Below are positions 1 to 9,217 of a DNA stretch of 64,000 nt, piece by piece; the first letter of the stretch is position 1, and every line of letters begins with the position of its first letter. Where the stretch lies: positions 558,001 through 622,000 of the forward strand of contig NZ_JALPSC010000002.1 in the NCBI RefSeq assembly GCF_023217965.1, given 5' to 3'. The notes under the pieces are model-generated. The model worked only from the letters and a program-made list of their open reading frames with translations, was not told where the DNA came from and did no database searches. A program made the translations under genes and the position numbers. Source of the stretch: Prevotella sp. E13-27. GTDB taxonomy: Bacteria > Bacteroidota > Bacteroidia > Bacteroidales > Bacteroidaceae.

Positions 1-554
1 CGATAAGCGTAGAGGCCTATGTGCTTCAGGAAGGGGAACTCCTTGAGCCACTCAGCTCGCTCTTTTCCGCGTATATAGGGTATGACGCTGCGGCTGAAAT
101 AAAGGGCATAGCCATTGATGTCGGTAACAATCTTTGGCGAGTTGGGATTCTCTACTGCCTCGATGGTTTCAAAGGGTTTGCCAAGGGTGGCAATCTGTGT
201 GCCAGGGTCAGCAAAAAGGCTCTTCACGGTTTCAAGCTGTGATGCCTGTATGAAGGGCTCGTCGCCTTGTATATTGATGATTACGTCAGCATCGGTATTG
301 AGTTTTGTGGCTGCCTCTTCTATTCGGTCGGTGCCGCTCTTATGGTTGGCTGAAGTCATGACGGCTTTTCCGCCGAAAGACTCTACAGCATTGAAGATAC
401 GCTCGTCGTCAGTGGCGACATAAGCTTCGCCAAGCACGCTTACAGCCTGCTGGTAAACACGCTCAATGACCATCTTTCCGCCAAGCATGGCAAGTGGCTT
501 GCCAGGGAATCGCGTAGAGGCATAGCGTGCAGGAATAATTGCAATGAATTTCAT
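1..554 (-). CDS. kdsB: 3-deoxy-manno-octulosonate cytidylyltransferase (partial)
   Basis: The gene reads leftward from an ATG at 554 and runs off the window edge, so only about 184 of the usual ~250 residues are visible. KdsB makes CMP-Kdo from CTP and Kdo in the cytoplasm for lipopolysaccharide inner core or lipid A synthesis. The N-terminus carries the nucleotidyltransferase signature IIPARYASTRFPGKPL. The metal/nucleotide motif INIQGDEPFI falls near residues 92-101, and the segment ALYFSR...IPY followed by KHIGLYAYR is typical of the family. A -7 box (TAACTTTG) lies about 33 bases upstream of the start. The upstream neighbour is divergent, so the gene has its own promoter. The identity is very likely; the C-terminus is not seen. 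Confidence 0.95.
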   Translation of the reverse strand, partial: MKFIAIIPARYASTRFPGKPLAMLGGKMVIERVYQQAVSVLGEAYVATDDERIFNAVESFGGKAVMTSANHKSGTDRIEEAATKLNTDADVIINIQGDEPFIQASQLETVKSLFADPGTQIATLGKPFETIEAVENPNSPKIVTDINGYALYFSRSVIPYIRGKERAEWLKEFPFLKHIGLYAY

Positions 555-586
555 GTTGCCTATAGTACTATTTGCTAAATTGAGCG

Positions 587-594
587 CAAAGTTA
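587..594 (-). promoter_or_regulatory. Bacteroidetes -7 box for kdsB
   Basis: On the minus strand this reads TAACTTTG, an exact match to TAnnTTTG, followed by GC. It predicts a short leader of roughly 25 bases before the kdsB ATG. No clear -33 TTTG is visible. Confidence 0.55.
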
Positions 595-634
595 TGAATA
601 ATTTAGAAATAATCAGTTAAAAAAACTAATATTC

Positions 635-665
635 TTTGCCCCTTGCCGTTTTTTTTGTACTTTTG
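635..665 (+). promoter_or_regulatory. Promoter of the MORN-repeat gene (-33 and -7)
   Basis: TTTG at 635-638 and TACTTTTG at 658-665 are separated by 19 bases, the usual Bacteroidetes spacing. Transcription would start near 671, about 20 bases before the TTG start codon. Confidence 0.6.
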
Positions 666-691
666 GGCGTCAAACAAAAACTATAGCTATT

Positions 692-1810
692 TTGAAACGA
701 TATATATACACATTATTTTTACTGATTTTTTCTTTCAACCTCGTATATTCTCAGAAAGTTACCATTGGTACATGCAAGACGAAGGACGATGGTGACTATA
801 ACGGAGAGATGGCTTCAGGCAAGCCTCATGGCAAGGGACGTACGACATGGAAGGATGGCGATGTCTTTGAAGGCGAATATGTAAAGGGCAAGCGTCAGGG
901 CTATGGCGTTTATACGTTTGCCGATGGCGAGAAATATGAAGGCGAGTGGTTGCAGGACCATCAGCACGGACTGGGAACCTATCATTTTTCTACAAACAAC
1001 AAATATGTAGGTCTTTGGTATCGCGATGTTCAGCAGGGTCATGGCGTGATGTACTATTTCAATGGTGACCGCTATGACGGACAGTGGCATGACAACATGC
1101 GTTCAGGCAAGGGTACCTACACATACACCAGCGGCGCATACTATAAAGGCGAGTGGAAAGATGACAAGAAGGAAGGGCACGGCTCGTTCTTCTGGACTGA
1201 CGGCAGCTCTTATGAAGGACAGTGGCTGAACGACCTTAAGTCAGGTAAGGGCACGTATAAGTACACCAATGGCGATATATATGTAGGCTCTTTCCAGAAA
1301 GACCTCATGCATGGCAAGGGAATCTATCGTTTTGCCAATGGCGACATATATGAGGGTGAGTATATCTCAGGCATGCGTAGTGGGGTGGGCATATTCCGCT
1401 ATGCCAATGGCGACAGATATACAGGCCAGTTCTTCAATGGCGCAAAGCAGGGACAGGGCACGCTGGTATGGCAGAATGGCAATACCTATACCGGCCAGTG
1501 GGCAGGCGACCAGCCTAACGGCAAGGGGAAGCTGAAGACGAAACAGGGCGACGAAGTGGACGGACAGTTCAAGGACGGTCTGCCTCACGGTGAATGTATA
1601 GGCCATCTGGCTGACGGCTCAAAGTTCAAGGCTCAGTTCCGCAACGGCAAGCGTCATGGTGCAGCCATTGAGGAGTCGAAAGACGGCAAGCGCTTTGAAG
1701 GCAACTATATCAATGGCCGACGCGACGGAAAGTTTGTAGAGAAAGACCGCAACGGCAACATAACCGCCCAAGGCACCTACAGCTACGGACGGCGTCAGGC
1801 TGTGAAATGA
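692..1810 (+). CDS. Secreted MORN-repeat protein
   Basis: The 372-aa product has a Sec signal peptide (residues 1-20, ending VYS before QK), so it should leave the cytoplasm. From about residue 33 to the end it consists almost wholly of roughly fourteen 23-residue MORN repeats of the pattern YxGxWxxGxxxGxGxxxxxxG, for example YEGQWLNDLKSGKGTY. MORN repeats form elongated beta-hairpin arrays that bind lipids or proteins; the role of exported bacterial versions is not known. The start is TTG at 692, chosen because it gives a complete signal peptide; no ATG lies between it and the promoter. The gene stands alone behind its own promoter. A molecular function cannot be assigned. Confidence 0.85.
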   Translation: MKRYIYTLFLLIFSFNLVYSQKVTIGTCKTKDDGDYNGEMASGKPHGKGRTTWKDGDVFEGEYVKGKRQGYGVYTFADGEKYEGEWLQDHQHGLGTYHFSTNNKYVGLWYRDVQQGHGVMYYFNGDRYDGQWHDNMRSGKGTYTYTSGAYYKGEWKDDKKEGHGSFFWTDGSSYEGQWLNDLKSGKGTYKYTNGDIYVGSFQKDLMHGKGIYRFANGDIYEGEYISGMRSGVGIFRYANGDRYTGQFFNGAKQGQGTLVWQNGNTYTGQWAGDQPNGKGKLKTKQGDEVDGQFKDGLPHGECIGHLADGSKFKAQFRNGKRHGAAIEESKDGKRFEGNYINGRRDGKFVEKDRNGNITAQGTYSYGRRQAVK

Positions 1811-1871
1811 AACAGATTATTAATAGTAAAACAAATAACAGACAACAATAACCCAATAAAAACTTAAGTCT

Positions 1872-2318
1872 ATGGTAATTGACACTCTTGACAATCTCGC
1901 TAAGTACGAGTCAATGAATCCACTTTTCAAGGATGTGGTGGAGTTCCTGAAGAACAACAACCTCGATGCTCTTGAGGAAGGAAAACACGAAATCAAAGGC
2001 AAGGACCTTTTCGTAAACATTACTACTGCTAAATCAAAGGAACCAGATGCAGCTGTGATTGAAACCCACAAGAAGATGATTGACATCCAGATTCCTCTCG
2101 ATGTACAGGAGACTTATGGCTACACACCTTTGTGCCGTCTGCCTGAAGCACCCTATAACGAAGAGAAAGACATTACGAAATATCCTGACCTCATGGCAGA
2201 GAGCTTCGTAGACTGTCAGCCAGGCATGTTTGCCATCTTCTTCCCACAGGACGGTCATGCACCTTGCATTTCCTTTGCCCCAGAAATCAAGAAGGCAATA
2301 TTCAAGGTAAAGGCGTGA
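1872..2318 (+). CDS. YhcH/YjgK/YiaL (EbgC-like) family protein
   Basis: The 148-aa product matches the YhcH/YiaL/EbgC family in length and motifs. These are small beta-barrel (cupin-like) proteins linked to sugar catabolism, such as sialic acid or beta-galactoside use. The conserved core ETHKKMIDIQIPL supplies the family Glu and His metal ligands. The segment FFPQDGHAPCISF supplies the later His, and the protein ends in the usual KKAIFKVKA strand. It lies 61 bases after the MORN gene and 46 bases before glgB, so it may be co-transcribed with glgB. Substrate is unknown. The family call is firm; the exact role is not. Confidence 0.85.
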   Translation: MVIDTLDNLAKYESMNPLFKDVVEFLKNNNLDALEEGKHEIKGKDLFVNITTAKSKEPDAAVIETHKKMIDIQIPLDVQETYGYTPLCRLPEAPYNEEKDITKYPDLMAESFVDCQPGMFAIFFPQDGHAPCISFAPEIKKAIFKVKA

Positions 2319-2364
2319 GAGAATAAACATTGTTATAGTTTGTAACACATAATTCTATATTATT

Positions 2365-4443
2365 ATGGCTACCAAGAAAACTACGGCAAAAAAGGCTGCA
2401 ACGGTAAAGAAGGCAGAAGAAGTGAAAGAGGCTCCAAAGCATATAGGCCTGGTTCAGAATGACGGATGGCTCGAGCCATTCGAGGATGCCATCCGCGGTC
2501 GTCACGACCATGCTGTATGGAAGCTTAACCAGCTGACAAAGAATGGCAAGAAGACATTGAGCGATTTTGCATCAGGTCATCTCTATTTCGGACTTCACAA
2601 GCTGACACGTGGCTGGGTGTTCCGTGAGTGGGCACCAAACGCTACTGACATATATCTCATAGGCGATTTCAATAACTGGACTGAGGACGAGAAGTATCGC
2701 TGCAAGCGCATTGAGGGCACAGGCAACTGGGAGCTGAAGCTGAAGGACAAGGATCTGCAGCACGGACAGCTCTATAAGATGAAGGTGAAGTGGAACGGCG
2801 GCGAAGGTGAACGCATTCCTGCATGGTGCCGTCGTGTGGTTCAGGACGACCAGACAAAGATTTTCTCTGCACAGGTGTGGAACCCCAAGGCTGCTTATGT
2901 GTGGAAGAAGGCTGGCTTCAAGCCAAAGAAGAATCCGCTGTTGATATACGAGTGCCATGTTGGAATGGCACAGGATGCCGAGAAGGTGGGATCATACAAC
3001 GAGTTCCGCGAGAATGTGCTGCCACGCGTGGTGAAAGATGGATATAACTGCATTCAGGTGATGGCTATTCAGGAGCACCCTTACTATGGTTCCTTCGGCT
3101 ATCATGTAAGCTCTTTCTTTGCACCATCAAGTCGCTTCGGCACTCCTGAGGAGCTGAAAGCCCTCATCGACGAGGCTCATAAGCAGGGTGTTGCTGTTAT
3201 CATGGATATCGTTCACTCTCATGCCGTGAAGAATGAGGTGGAAGGTCTTGGCAATCTTGCAGGCGATCCAAACCAGTTCTTCTATCCTGGCGATCGTCAT
3301 GAGCATCCGGCATGGGACTCTCTTTGCTTCGACTATGGCAAGGACGATGTGCTGCATTTCCTGCTCTCTAACTGTAAGTACTGGCTTGAGGAGTATCACT
3401 TCGACGGCTTCCGCTTCGACGGCGTCACCTCTATGCTCTACTATAGCCACGGTCTTGGCGAGGCATTCTGCGGATATGGCGACTACTTCAATGGACATCA
3501 GGATGATAACGCCATCTGCTACCTTACATTGGCAAACAAGCTCATACACGAAGTGAACCCAGAGGCAATAACCATTGCTGAGGAGGTGTCAGGAATGCCA
3601 GGTCTGGCTGCAAAGTTCGAAGATGGTGGCTATGGCTTTGACTATCGCATGGCAATGAACATTCCTGACTACTGGATTAAGACCATCAAGGAACAGCCTG
3701 ACGAGAACTGGAAGCCATCAAGCATATTCTGGGAAGTGAAGAACCGCCGTCCTGACGAGAAGACCATCTCTTACTGCGAGAGCCACGACCAGGCACTCGT
3801 GGGCGACAAGACAATCATCTTCCGTCTCATAGATGCCGACATGTATTGGCACTTCGCAAAGAAGGATATAAACGGAGTGGCTGAGCGAGGCATTGCTCTT
3901 CACAAGATGATACGTCTCGTGACGGCAGCTGCCATCAACGGCGGCTATCTGAACTTCATGGGTAACGAGTTTGGACATCCCGAATGGATAGACTTCCCAC
4001 GTGAGGGCAACGGATGGAGCTACAAGTATGCTCGACGTCAGTGGAACCTCGTTGACAACAAAGACTTGTGCTATCACTGGCTGGGTGACTTCGACCGTGA
4101 GATGCTGAAGGTCATCAAGTCTGTGCGTAACTTCCAAAATAAGCCTGTGGTAGAGATTTGGCATAACGATGGCGATCAGGTGCTGGCGTTCATGCGAGGC
4201 GACCTCATCTTCGTGTTCAACTTCTCTCCGACACAATCATTCACCGACTATGGCTTCCTCGTACCAACAGGCTCTTACGATGTGGTGCTCAATACCGATG
4301 CCACAAAGTTTGGTGGTCATGGCTTCGCAGATGATACGGTGACTCACTTCACCAACTACGACGAACTGTATGTGAAAGACCACAAAGAGTGGCTTAAACT
4401 CTATATTCCAGCACGTTCGGCTGTGGTACTGAAGAAAAACTGA
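2365..4443 (+). CDS. glgB: 1,4-alpha-glucan branching enzyme with basic N-terminal tail
   Basis: The 692-aa product is a GH13 branching enzyme that introduces alpha-1,6 branches into glycogen. A CBM48-type domain occupies about residues 65-160, followed by the catalytic barrel (about 190-560) and a C-terminal beta-sandwich. Region I is DIVHSH (D281). Region II is GFRFDGVTSM with nucleophile D352. Region III is IAEEVSG (E406/E407), and region IV is CESHDQAL with D475. Residues 1-21 form a Lys/Ala-rich tail resembling histone H1 tails, which is outside the enzyme fold. The next gene begins 10 bases downstream, suggesting an operon. Confidence 0.96.
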   Translation: MATKKTTAKKAATVKKAEEVKEAPKHIGLVQNDGWLEPFEDAIRGRHDHAVWKLNQLTKNGKKTLSDFASGHLYFGLHKLTRGWVFREWAPNATDIYLIGDFNNWTEDEKYRCKRIEGTGNWELKLKDKDLQHGQLYKMKVKWNGGEGERIPAWCRRVVQDDQTKIFSAQVWNPKAAYVWKKAGFKPKKNPLLIYECHVGMAQDAEKVGSYNEFRENVLPRVVKDGYNCIQVMAIQEHPYYGSFGYHVSSFFAPSSRFGTPEELKALIDEAHKQGVAVIMDIVHSHAVKNEVEGLGNLAGDPNQFFYPGDRHEHPAWDSLCFDYGKDDVLHFLLSNCKYWLEEYHFDGFRFDGVTSMLYYSHGLGEAFCGYGDYFNGHQDDNAICYLTLANKLIHEVNPEAITIAEEVSGMPGLAAKFEDGGYGFDYRMAMNIPDYWIKTIKEQPDENWKPSSIFWEVKNRRPDEKTISYCESHDQALVGDKTIIFRLIDADMYWHFAKKDINGVAERGIALHKMIRLVTAAAINGGYLNFMGNEFGHPEWIDFPREGNGWSYKYARRQWNLVDNKDLCYHWLGDFDREMLKVIKSVRNFQNKPVVEIWHNDGDQVLAFMRGDLIFVFNFSPTQSFTDYGFLVPTGSYDVVLNTDATKFGGHGFADDTVTHFTNYDELYVKDHKEWLKLYIPARSAVVLKKN

Positions 4444-4452
4444 TAATAGCAG

Positions 4453-5601
4453 ATGAACCGTAGGAATACAAATAACAACAATGGCACAATCGTCATCCAG
4501 GCGATGTGTGCCATTGTGTTTGCTGTCTTCTCTATTGCGTGGCTTTACTGGTTCCAAGCTGATGTCTTGGCTGTCACCCAACATGTATTCAGCAACGGAA
4601 TGACAAGTTACAAAGACGGAATAGGAGCAATAGTTATCACCATCGTTCTGATGCTGTTGCAAATGCTTGTATTCTTTTTCGTCCGCTTGCGGAAACGCAG
4701 CCATGCGCTCACTTATCTGCCTTCAATGCTGCTGCTTGCTATCCTTGGCGATTTTCAGGAGTCAGCAGCTGGCTTCAACCATAAGTGGTTCTGGCTACTA
4801 CCGCTAATCCTTGCTCTATGGGGAGTGGCTTTGTGGTTTGCAAAGCAGATGTTCCCCTATGGTTCCGCTAACGAACGCTATGGGCTGTTCTCGCGCTTCA
4901 TGTGGTGTAACATACTCATCATGGTTCTTATGATGATAGGCGTAGGCGTAACGACAAATACTAATGCCGTGTTCCATTATAGAGCACATGTTGACCGCTG
5001 CATAGTGAAAGGCAATCTTGACGAAGCCCTTCGTACAGGAAAGCAGTCGCTTGAGACTGACGCAAGCCTCACCATGCTACGTGCCTATGCATTGTCGTTG
5101 CGCGAAGAGATGGGCGAACGTCTCTTCGAGTATCCTGTAGCAGGAACATCACAGGCATTACTGCCACTATGGGGCGAGTCAAGGACTTATTTCCTGAGAC
5201 GCAGCACCATCTATCGACACATGGGAGCCGTTCCTGTAGGCATTTCAAATCTGTATCGTTATTGCGACCTGCTCGAACGCGACTCATTGGCAAAGCCTTG
5301 TGTGGCTCACTATCGTCTGTGCGGACTGCTCATTGACAAAAAGCTCGACGAGTTTGCAGAGCATGTAGCGAGATATTATCCAGAACTCACATCGCTGCCT
5401 AAACATTATCGTGAGGCGCTGACGCTTTATGTGCATCGCCGCTCTAACCCAATAGTTGAATTTCATGACCCAGTGATGGAGGAAGACTGGAAGAACTTTC
5501 AGGAGCTCGATGAAGCCTATCCAGACCCGATGGCTCGTAAGGGCATAAGGCAGGAACGATATGCAACATCTTACTGGTACTATTATTTATATAATAAATA
5601 G
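4453..5601 (+). CDS. Multi-pass membrane protein with helical C-terminal domain
   Basis: The 382-aa product has about five predicted membrane helices in its first ~165 residues (for example VIQAMCAIVFAVFSIAWLYW and ITIVLMLLQMLVFFFV). A soluble, helix-rich C-terminal part of about 210 residues follows and looks TPR-like (the segment beginning GNLDEALRTGKQSLE). It resembles uncharacterised Bacteroidetes membrane proteins; no enzymatic motif was recognised. It sits 10 bases after glgB and 35 bases before iorA, so it is probably co-transcribed. No function is proposed. Confidence 0.75.
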   Translation: MNRRNTNNNNGTIVIQAMCAIVFAVFSIAWLYWFQADVLAVTQHVFSNGMTSYKDGIGAIVITIVLMLLQMLVFFFVRLRKRSHALTYLPSMLLLAILGDFQESAAGFNHKWFWLLPLILALWGVALWFAKQMFPYGSANERYGLFSRFMWCNILIMVLMMIGVGVTTNTNAVFHYRAHVDRCIVKGNLDEALRTGKQSLETDASLTMLRAYALSLREEMGERLFEYPVAGTSQALLPLWGESRTYFLRRSTIYRHMGAVPVGISNLYRYCDLLERDSLAKPCVAHYRLCGLLIDKKLDEFAEHVARYYPELTSLPKHYREALTLYVHRRSNPIVEFHDPVMEEDWKNFQELDEAYPDPMARKGIRQERYATSYWYYYLYNK

Positions 5602-5636
5602 GTGATAAAAAGTATAAACTCAACCATCAATATAGT

Positions 5637-7247
5637 ATGAAGAAACTACTTCTTGGCGATCAAGCCATAGCACAAGGTGCTATCGACGCCGGACTGAGCG
5701 GTGTTTATGCCTACCCTGGCACACCCTCGACAGAAATTACGGAGTATATACAAGACTCGAAGCTTGCTCGCGAGCGAGGCATCCACAGTCGCTGGTCAAC
5801 AAACGAGAAGACTGCAATGGAGGCTGCACTCGGCATGTCGTTTATGGGTAAGCGTGCTCTCGTGTGCATGAAGCATGTTGGTCTGAACGTTTGTGCCGAC
5901 CCATTCGTGAACAGCGGAATGACAGGTACTAACGGAGGACTGGTGGTTCTCGTTGCTGACGACCCCTCAATGCACTCATCACAGGATGAGCAAGACTCTC
6001 GTTTCTATGGCAAGTTCGCTATGGTGCCCACTTTTGAGCCTTCGAGCCAGCAAGAGGCTTACAATATGATGGCTGTAGCATTCGACTACTCTGAGCGCAT
6101 AGGACTCCCTGTGCTGATGCGTGTTACAACTCGTATGGCTCATAGCCGTGCAGTAGTAGAGGTGGCAGACTCTCCTCGTCAGCAGAACGAGAAGAACTAC
6201 AACGCCAAGGCAAGCAACTGGGTGTTGTTGCCTGCATTTGCCCGTAAGCGTAATGATATAGTTACTGCTCAGCAGCCAGAGCTTGAAAAGGAAGCTGTGG
6301 AGAGTCCGTTCAACAAATATATCGATGCAGCTGATCATAGCATGGGCATCATTGCCAGCGGCATAGCATACAACTATCTCATGGAGTGCTATCCTGACGG
6401 AACATGTCCTTATCCTGTGCTGAAGGTATCGCAGTATCCTCTTCCTAAAGAACTGGTGCGCAAGATGACAGCCGAGTGTGATTCTGTACTCGTGGCTGAG
6501 GAAGGCCAGCCGTTCATTGAAGACATGGTTCGTGGTGTTATGCCTGGCAACGCTATCGTCAAGGGACGTCTCTCTGGCGAACTGCCACGCACAGGCGAGC
6601 TGAACCCCGACTTGCTGAAGAAGGCTCTCGGATTGCCAAGTGACGAAGCTTACAAGACATGCGAGGATGTGGCTCCACGTCCACCTGCACTCTGTCAGGG
6701 ATGTGGTCATCGTGACGTATATACTGCCCTCAACCAGGTGCTCCTTGACTATCCCAATGCCCGCGTGTTTGGTGATATCGGCTGTTATACACTTGGCTTC
6801 CTGCCACCATACAAGGCTATACACTCATGTGTAGATATGGGCGCATCGATAACTATGGCTAAGGGTGCTGCCGATGCCGGTCAGTGGCCTTCACTCGCTA
6901 TCATAGGCGACTCTACCTTTACTCATTCTGGAATGACAGGACTTCTTGATGCTGCCAATGAGAACGCAAACATTGTTGTCATCATCAGCGATAACCTTAC
7001 CACAGCTATGACTGGTGGTCAGGATTCTGCCGGCACAAACAAGTTCGAGGCTATCTGTCGTGCTCTTGGTGTTAGCGACGAGCATCTGCATGTCGTTAAT
7101 CCAATACCAAAGAACATGCCTGAGATAACAGCTATACTGAAGCAGGAGATAGAATATCAGGGACTGTCAGTAATCATTCCTCGTCGCGAATGCATGCAGA
7201 CACTCCAGCGTCACCTGAAGCAAAAGAAGGCTGCTGAGAAAAAATGA
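5637..7247 (+). CDS. iorA: Indolepyruvate:ferredoxin oxidoreductase, alpha subunit (no ferredoxin domain)
   Basis: The 536-aa product binds thiamine diphosphate and, with IorB, oxidatively decarboxylates aryl 2-oxoacids such as indolepyruvate to acyl-CoA, or runs in reverse. The N-terminal domain has YAYPGTPSTEI and the cofactor-activating Glu in STNEKTAMEAALG. The C-terminal domain has the TPP/Mg motif starting GDSTFTHSG and ending VIISDN. Classical archaeal IorA ends in an 8-cysteine ferredoxin domain; here the protein stops in a Lys-rich tail after IIPRRECMQTL. Electrons must therefore leave through a separate ferredoxin or another route. iorB follows after 34 bases. Confidence 0.93.
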   Translation: MKKLLLGDQAIAQGAIDAGLSGVYAYPGTPSTEITEYIQDSKLARERGIHSRWSTNEKTAMEAALGMSFMGKRALVCMKHVGLNVCADPFVNSGMTGTNGGLVVLVADDPSMHSSQDEQDSRFYGKFAMVPTFEPSSQQEAYNMMAVAFDYSERIGLPVLMRVTTRMAHSRAVVEVADSPRQQNEKNYNAKASNWVLLPAFARKRNDIVTAQQPELEKEAVESPFNKYIDAADHSMGIIASGIAYNYLMECYPDGTCPYPVLKVSQYPLPKELVRKMTAECDSVLVAEEGQPFIEDMVRGVMPGNAIVKGRLSGELPRTGELNPDLLKKALGLPSDEAYKTCEDVAPRPPALCQGCGHRDVYTALNQVLLDYPNARVFGDIGCYTLGFLPPYKAIHSCVDMGASITMAKGAADAGQWPSLAIIGDSTFTHSGMTGLLDAANENANIVVIISDNLTTAMTGGQDSAGTNKFEAICRALGVSDEHLHVVNPIPKNMPEITAILKQEIEYQGLSVIIPRRECMQTLQRHLKQKKAAEKK

Positions 7248-7281
7248 TAACCAATGAACAGTTAATTGAAAAAGCCAAATT

Positions 7282-7848
7282 ATGAAGACAGATATTATTC
7301 TTTGTGGAGTAGGAGGTCAAGGCATCCTCTCTATAGCAACTATTATTGGTGAAGCAGCACTGAAGGAGAACCTTTTCATCAAACAGGCAGAGGTTCACGG
7401 AATGAGTCAGCGTGGTGGCGACGTTCAGTCGAACCTGCGCATATCTTCTGAGCCTATACACAGTGACCTTATCCCCAAGGGTGCTGCCGATGTCATCATC
7501 TCTATGGAGCCAATGGAGGCACTTCGCTATCTGCCATTCCTGAAGAAGAACGGATGGATAATAACGTCAAGTACACCATTTGTCAACATTCCCAACTATC
7601 CTGACATCGAAGTAATCAAGGCTGACTTGAAGAAGCTGCAGAACGTTGTACTCATCGATATTGAGCAGTTGGCAAAAGATGCTGGCGTGGCTCGTTCAGC
7701 TAATGTAATTCTTCTTGGAGCAGCCCAGCGTGCTCTTGGCATTGAGTATGATAAGCTTGAAGAAGCCGTTCGCCGTGTCTTTGAGCGCAAAGGAGAAGCT
7801 GTGGTAGAGGCAAACATCAAAGCCCTCGCCATAGGCAAACAGCAATAA
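7282..7848 (+). CDS. iorB: Indolepyruvate:ferredoxin oxidoreductase, beta subunit
   Basis: The 188-aa product is the gamma-type domain of 2-oxoacid:ferredoxin oxidoreductases. It begins with the diagnostic CGVGGQGILS and continues with AEVHGMSQRGGDVQSNLR. It completes the active site and CoA-binding part of IorA, encoded 34 bases upstream. Together with the downstream aminotransferase it would link aromatic amino acids to aryl-acetyl-CoA metabolism. Length and motifs are normal for the family. Confidence 0.93.
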   Translation: MKTDIILCGVGGQGILSIATIIGEAALKENLFIKQAEVHGMSQRGGDVQSNLRISSEPIHSDLIPKGAADVIISMEPMEALRYLPFLKKNGWIITSSTPFVNIPNYPDIEVIKADLKKLQNVVLIDIEQLAKDAGVARSANVILLGAAQRALGIEYDKLEEAVRRVFERKGEAVVEANIKALAIGKQQ

Positions 7849-7851
7849 CAA

Positions 7852-7908
7852 GTCTGTAGTCTGTAGTCTATAGTCAAAATTCTATAGTCAAAAACTCTAA
7901 AGTCAAAA
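7852..7908 (+). repeat. TAGTC-word repeat between iorB and the aminotransferase
   Basis: The whole 61-base gap is made of variants of TAGTCTG, TAGTCTA and TAGTCAAAA. It begins 4 bases after the iorB stop codon and ends at the next ATG. It has no obvious hairpin and no reading frame. Confidence 0.75.
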
Positions 7909-7909
7909 A

Positions 7910-9217
7910 ATGGAAACACCGATAAAGAAAGAAATCGTCGATGGTCTGATAGCCAAGATGGGCATTCAAGACTTTGCCAAGGCAACCATTCGTGAGGTAA
8001 AGCAAGTGGCAGCCATGGCAGAGAAAGAGAGTGGGGTGGAGTATATCAAGATGGAGATGGGCATTCCTGGTTTGCCTGCTGCTCAGGTTGGTGTTGATGC
8101 TCAGATAGAAGCCTTGAAGGCAGGAATAGCCCATAGCTATCCCGATATTCAGGGCTATCCAGAGCTGAAGAAACAAGCATCACGCTTCGTCAAGGCATTC
8201 ATCAATCTTGATGTTGCTGCTGAAGGATGTGTGCCTGTCTGTGGCTCAATGCAGGGCACCTTTGCATCTTTCCTCACCTGTTCGCAGAGCGATCCAAAGA
8301 AGGATACCGTTCTTTTCATCGACCCAGGCTTTCCGGTCCAGAAGATGCAGCTTCAGGTTCAGGGTGTGAAGTATGAGACCTTCGATGTCTATGACTATCG
8401 TGGCTCAAAGCTTGGCCCAAAACTTGAATCTTATCTGTCGAAGGAGAATATCTGTGCTATAGTCTATTCTAATCCCAACAACCCTGCATGGATATGTCTT
8501 AACGAAGATGAGTTGAAGACCATTGGTACGCTTGCTACAAAGTATGACTGCGTGGTGATGGAAGACCTCGCTTACTTCGCCATGGACTTCCGCAAGGATC
8601 TCTCTACGCCGTTCCAGGCTCCTTATCAGCCCAGCGTTGGTCACTATACCGACAACTACATGCTTCTCATCAGTGGTTCAAAGGCATTCAGCTATGCTGG
8701 TGAGCGCATTGGCGTGGTTTGTATTAGCGATAAACTGTTCCATCGCCATTATCCTGCTCTGTCGGCACGCTACGAAGGCCTACCCTTCGGCTTGGTATTC
8801 TCCACGCGCATGCTCTATGCTCTGTCGTCAGGTACCAGCCATAGTGCCCAGTATGCTATGGCAGCCTTGTTGCGCTCAGCATGCGACGGCACATACAACT
8901 TCCGTAACGATATAATTGTCTATGGTCAGCGTGCCCACAAGCTAAAGGAGATATTCACTCGTCACGGATTCCACATAGTCTATGACCGTGATCTCGACCA
9001 GCCAATTGCTGACGGATTCTATTTCACCATTGGATATAAGAAGATGACGAGTGGCGAACTTGCCAAAGAGTTGATGTATTATGGCGTCTCTGCTATTTGT
9101 CTCATAACAACAGGCTCACATCAGGAGGGACTTCGCGTCTGCACATCGTTCATTGAGGACCATCAGTATGCACAGCTCGATGAGCGAATGGCTATCTTCG
9201 AAGCAAATAATCCATGA
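7910..9217 (+). CDS. Class I/II pyridoxal-phosphate aminotransferase
   Basis: The 435-aa product is a fold-type I aminotransferase. The PLP lysine is K258 in SGSKAFSYAGERIG, the cofactor-contacting segment YSNPNNPAW lies upstream, and VVMEDLAYFAMD carries the Asp that contacts the PLP ring nitrogen. It follows iorAB, so it may supply or consume aromatic 2-oxoacids; this is inferred from position. The 3' end is partly duplicated (see the 25-base repeat at 9202-9242). The substrate cannot be read from the sequence. Confidence 0.88.
   Translation: METPIKKEIVDGLIAKMGIQDFAKATIREVKQVAAMAEKESGVEYIKMEMGIPGLPAAQVGVDAQIEALKAGIAHSYPDIQGYPELKKQASRFVKAFINLDVAAEGCVPVCGSMQGTFASFLTCSQSDPKKDTVLFIDPGFPVQKMQLQVQGVKYETFDVYDYRGSKLGPKLESYLSKENICAIVYSNPNNPAWICLNEDELKTIGTLATKYDCVVMEDLAYFAMDFRKDLSTPFQAPYQPSVGHYTDNYMLLISGSKAFSYAGERIGVVCISDKLFHRHYPALSARYEGLPFGLVFSTRMLYALSSGTSHSAQYAMAALLRSACDGTYNFRNDIIVYGQRAHKLKEIFTRHGFHIVYDRDLDQPIADGFYFTIGYKKMTSGELAKELMYYGVSAICLITTGSHQEGLRVCTSFIEDHQYAQLDERMAIFEANNP

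Noticed and set aside
5979..6824. A 281-codon frame antisense to iorA
   Set aside because: It is a shadow of iorA with no motif, cysteine/histidine-rich random composition and no start context. Several similar antisense frames elsewhere (for example 3718-4236 and 55397-55750) were rejected for the same reason.
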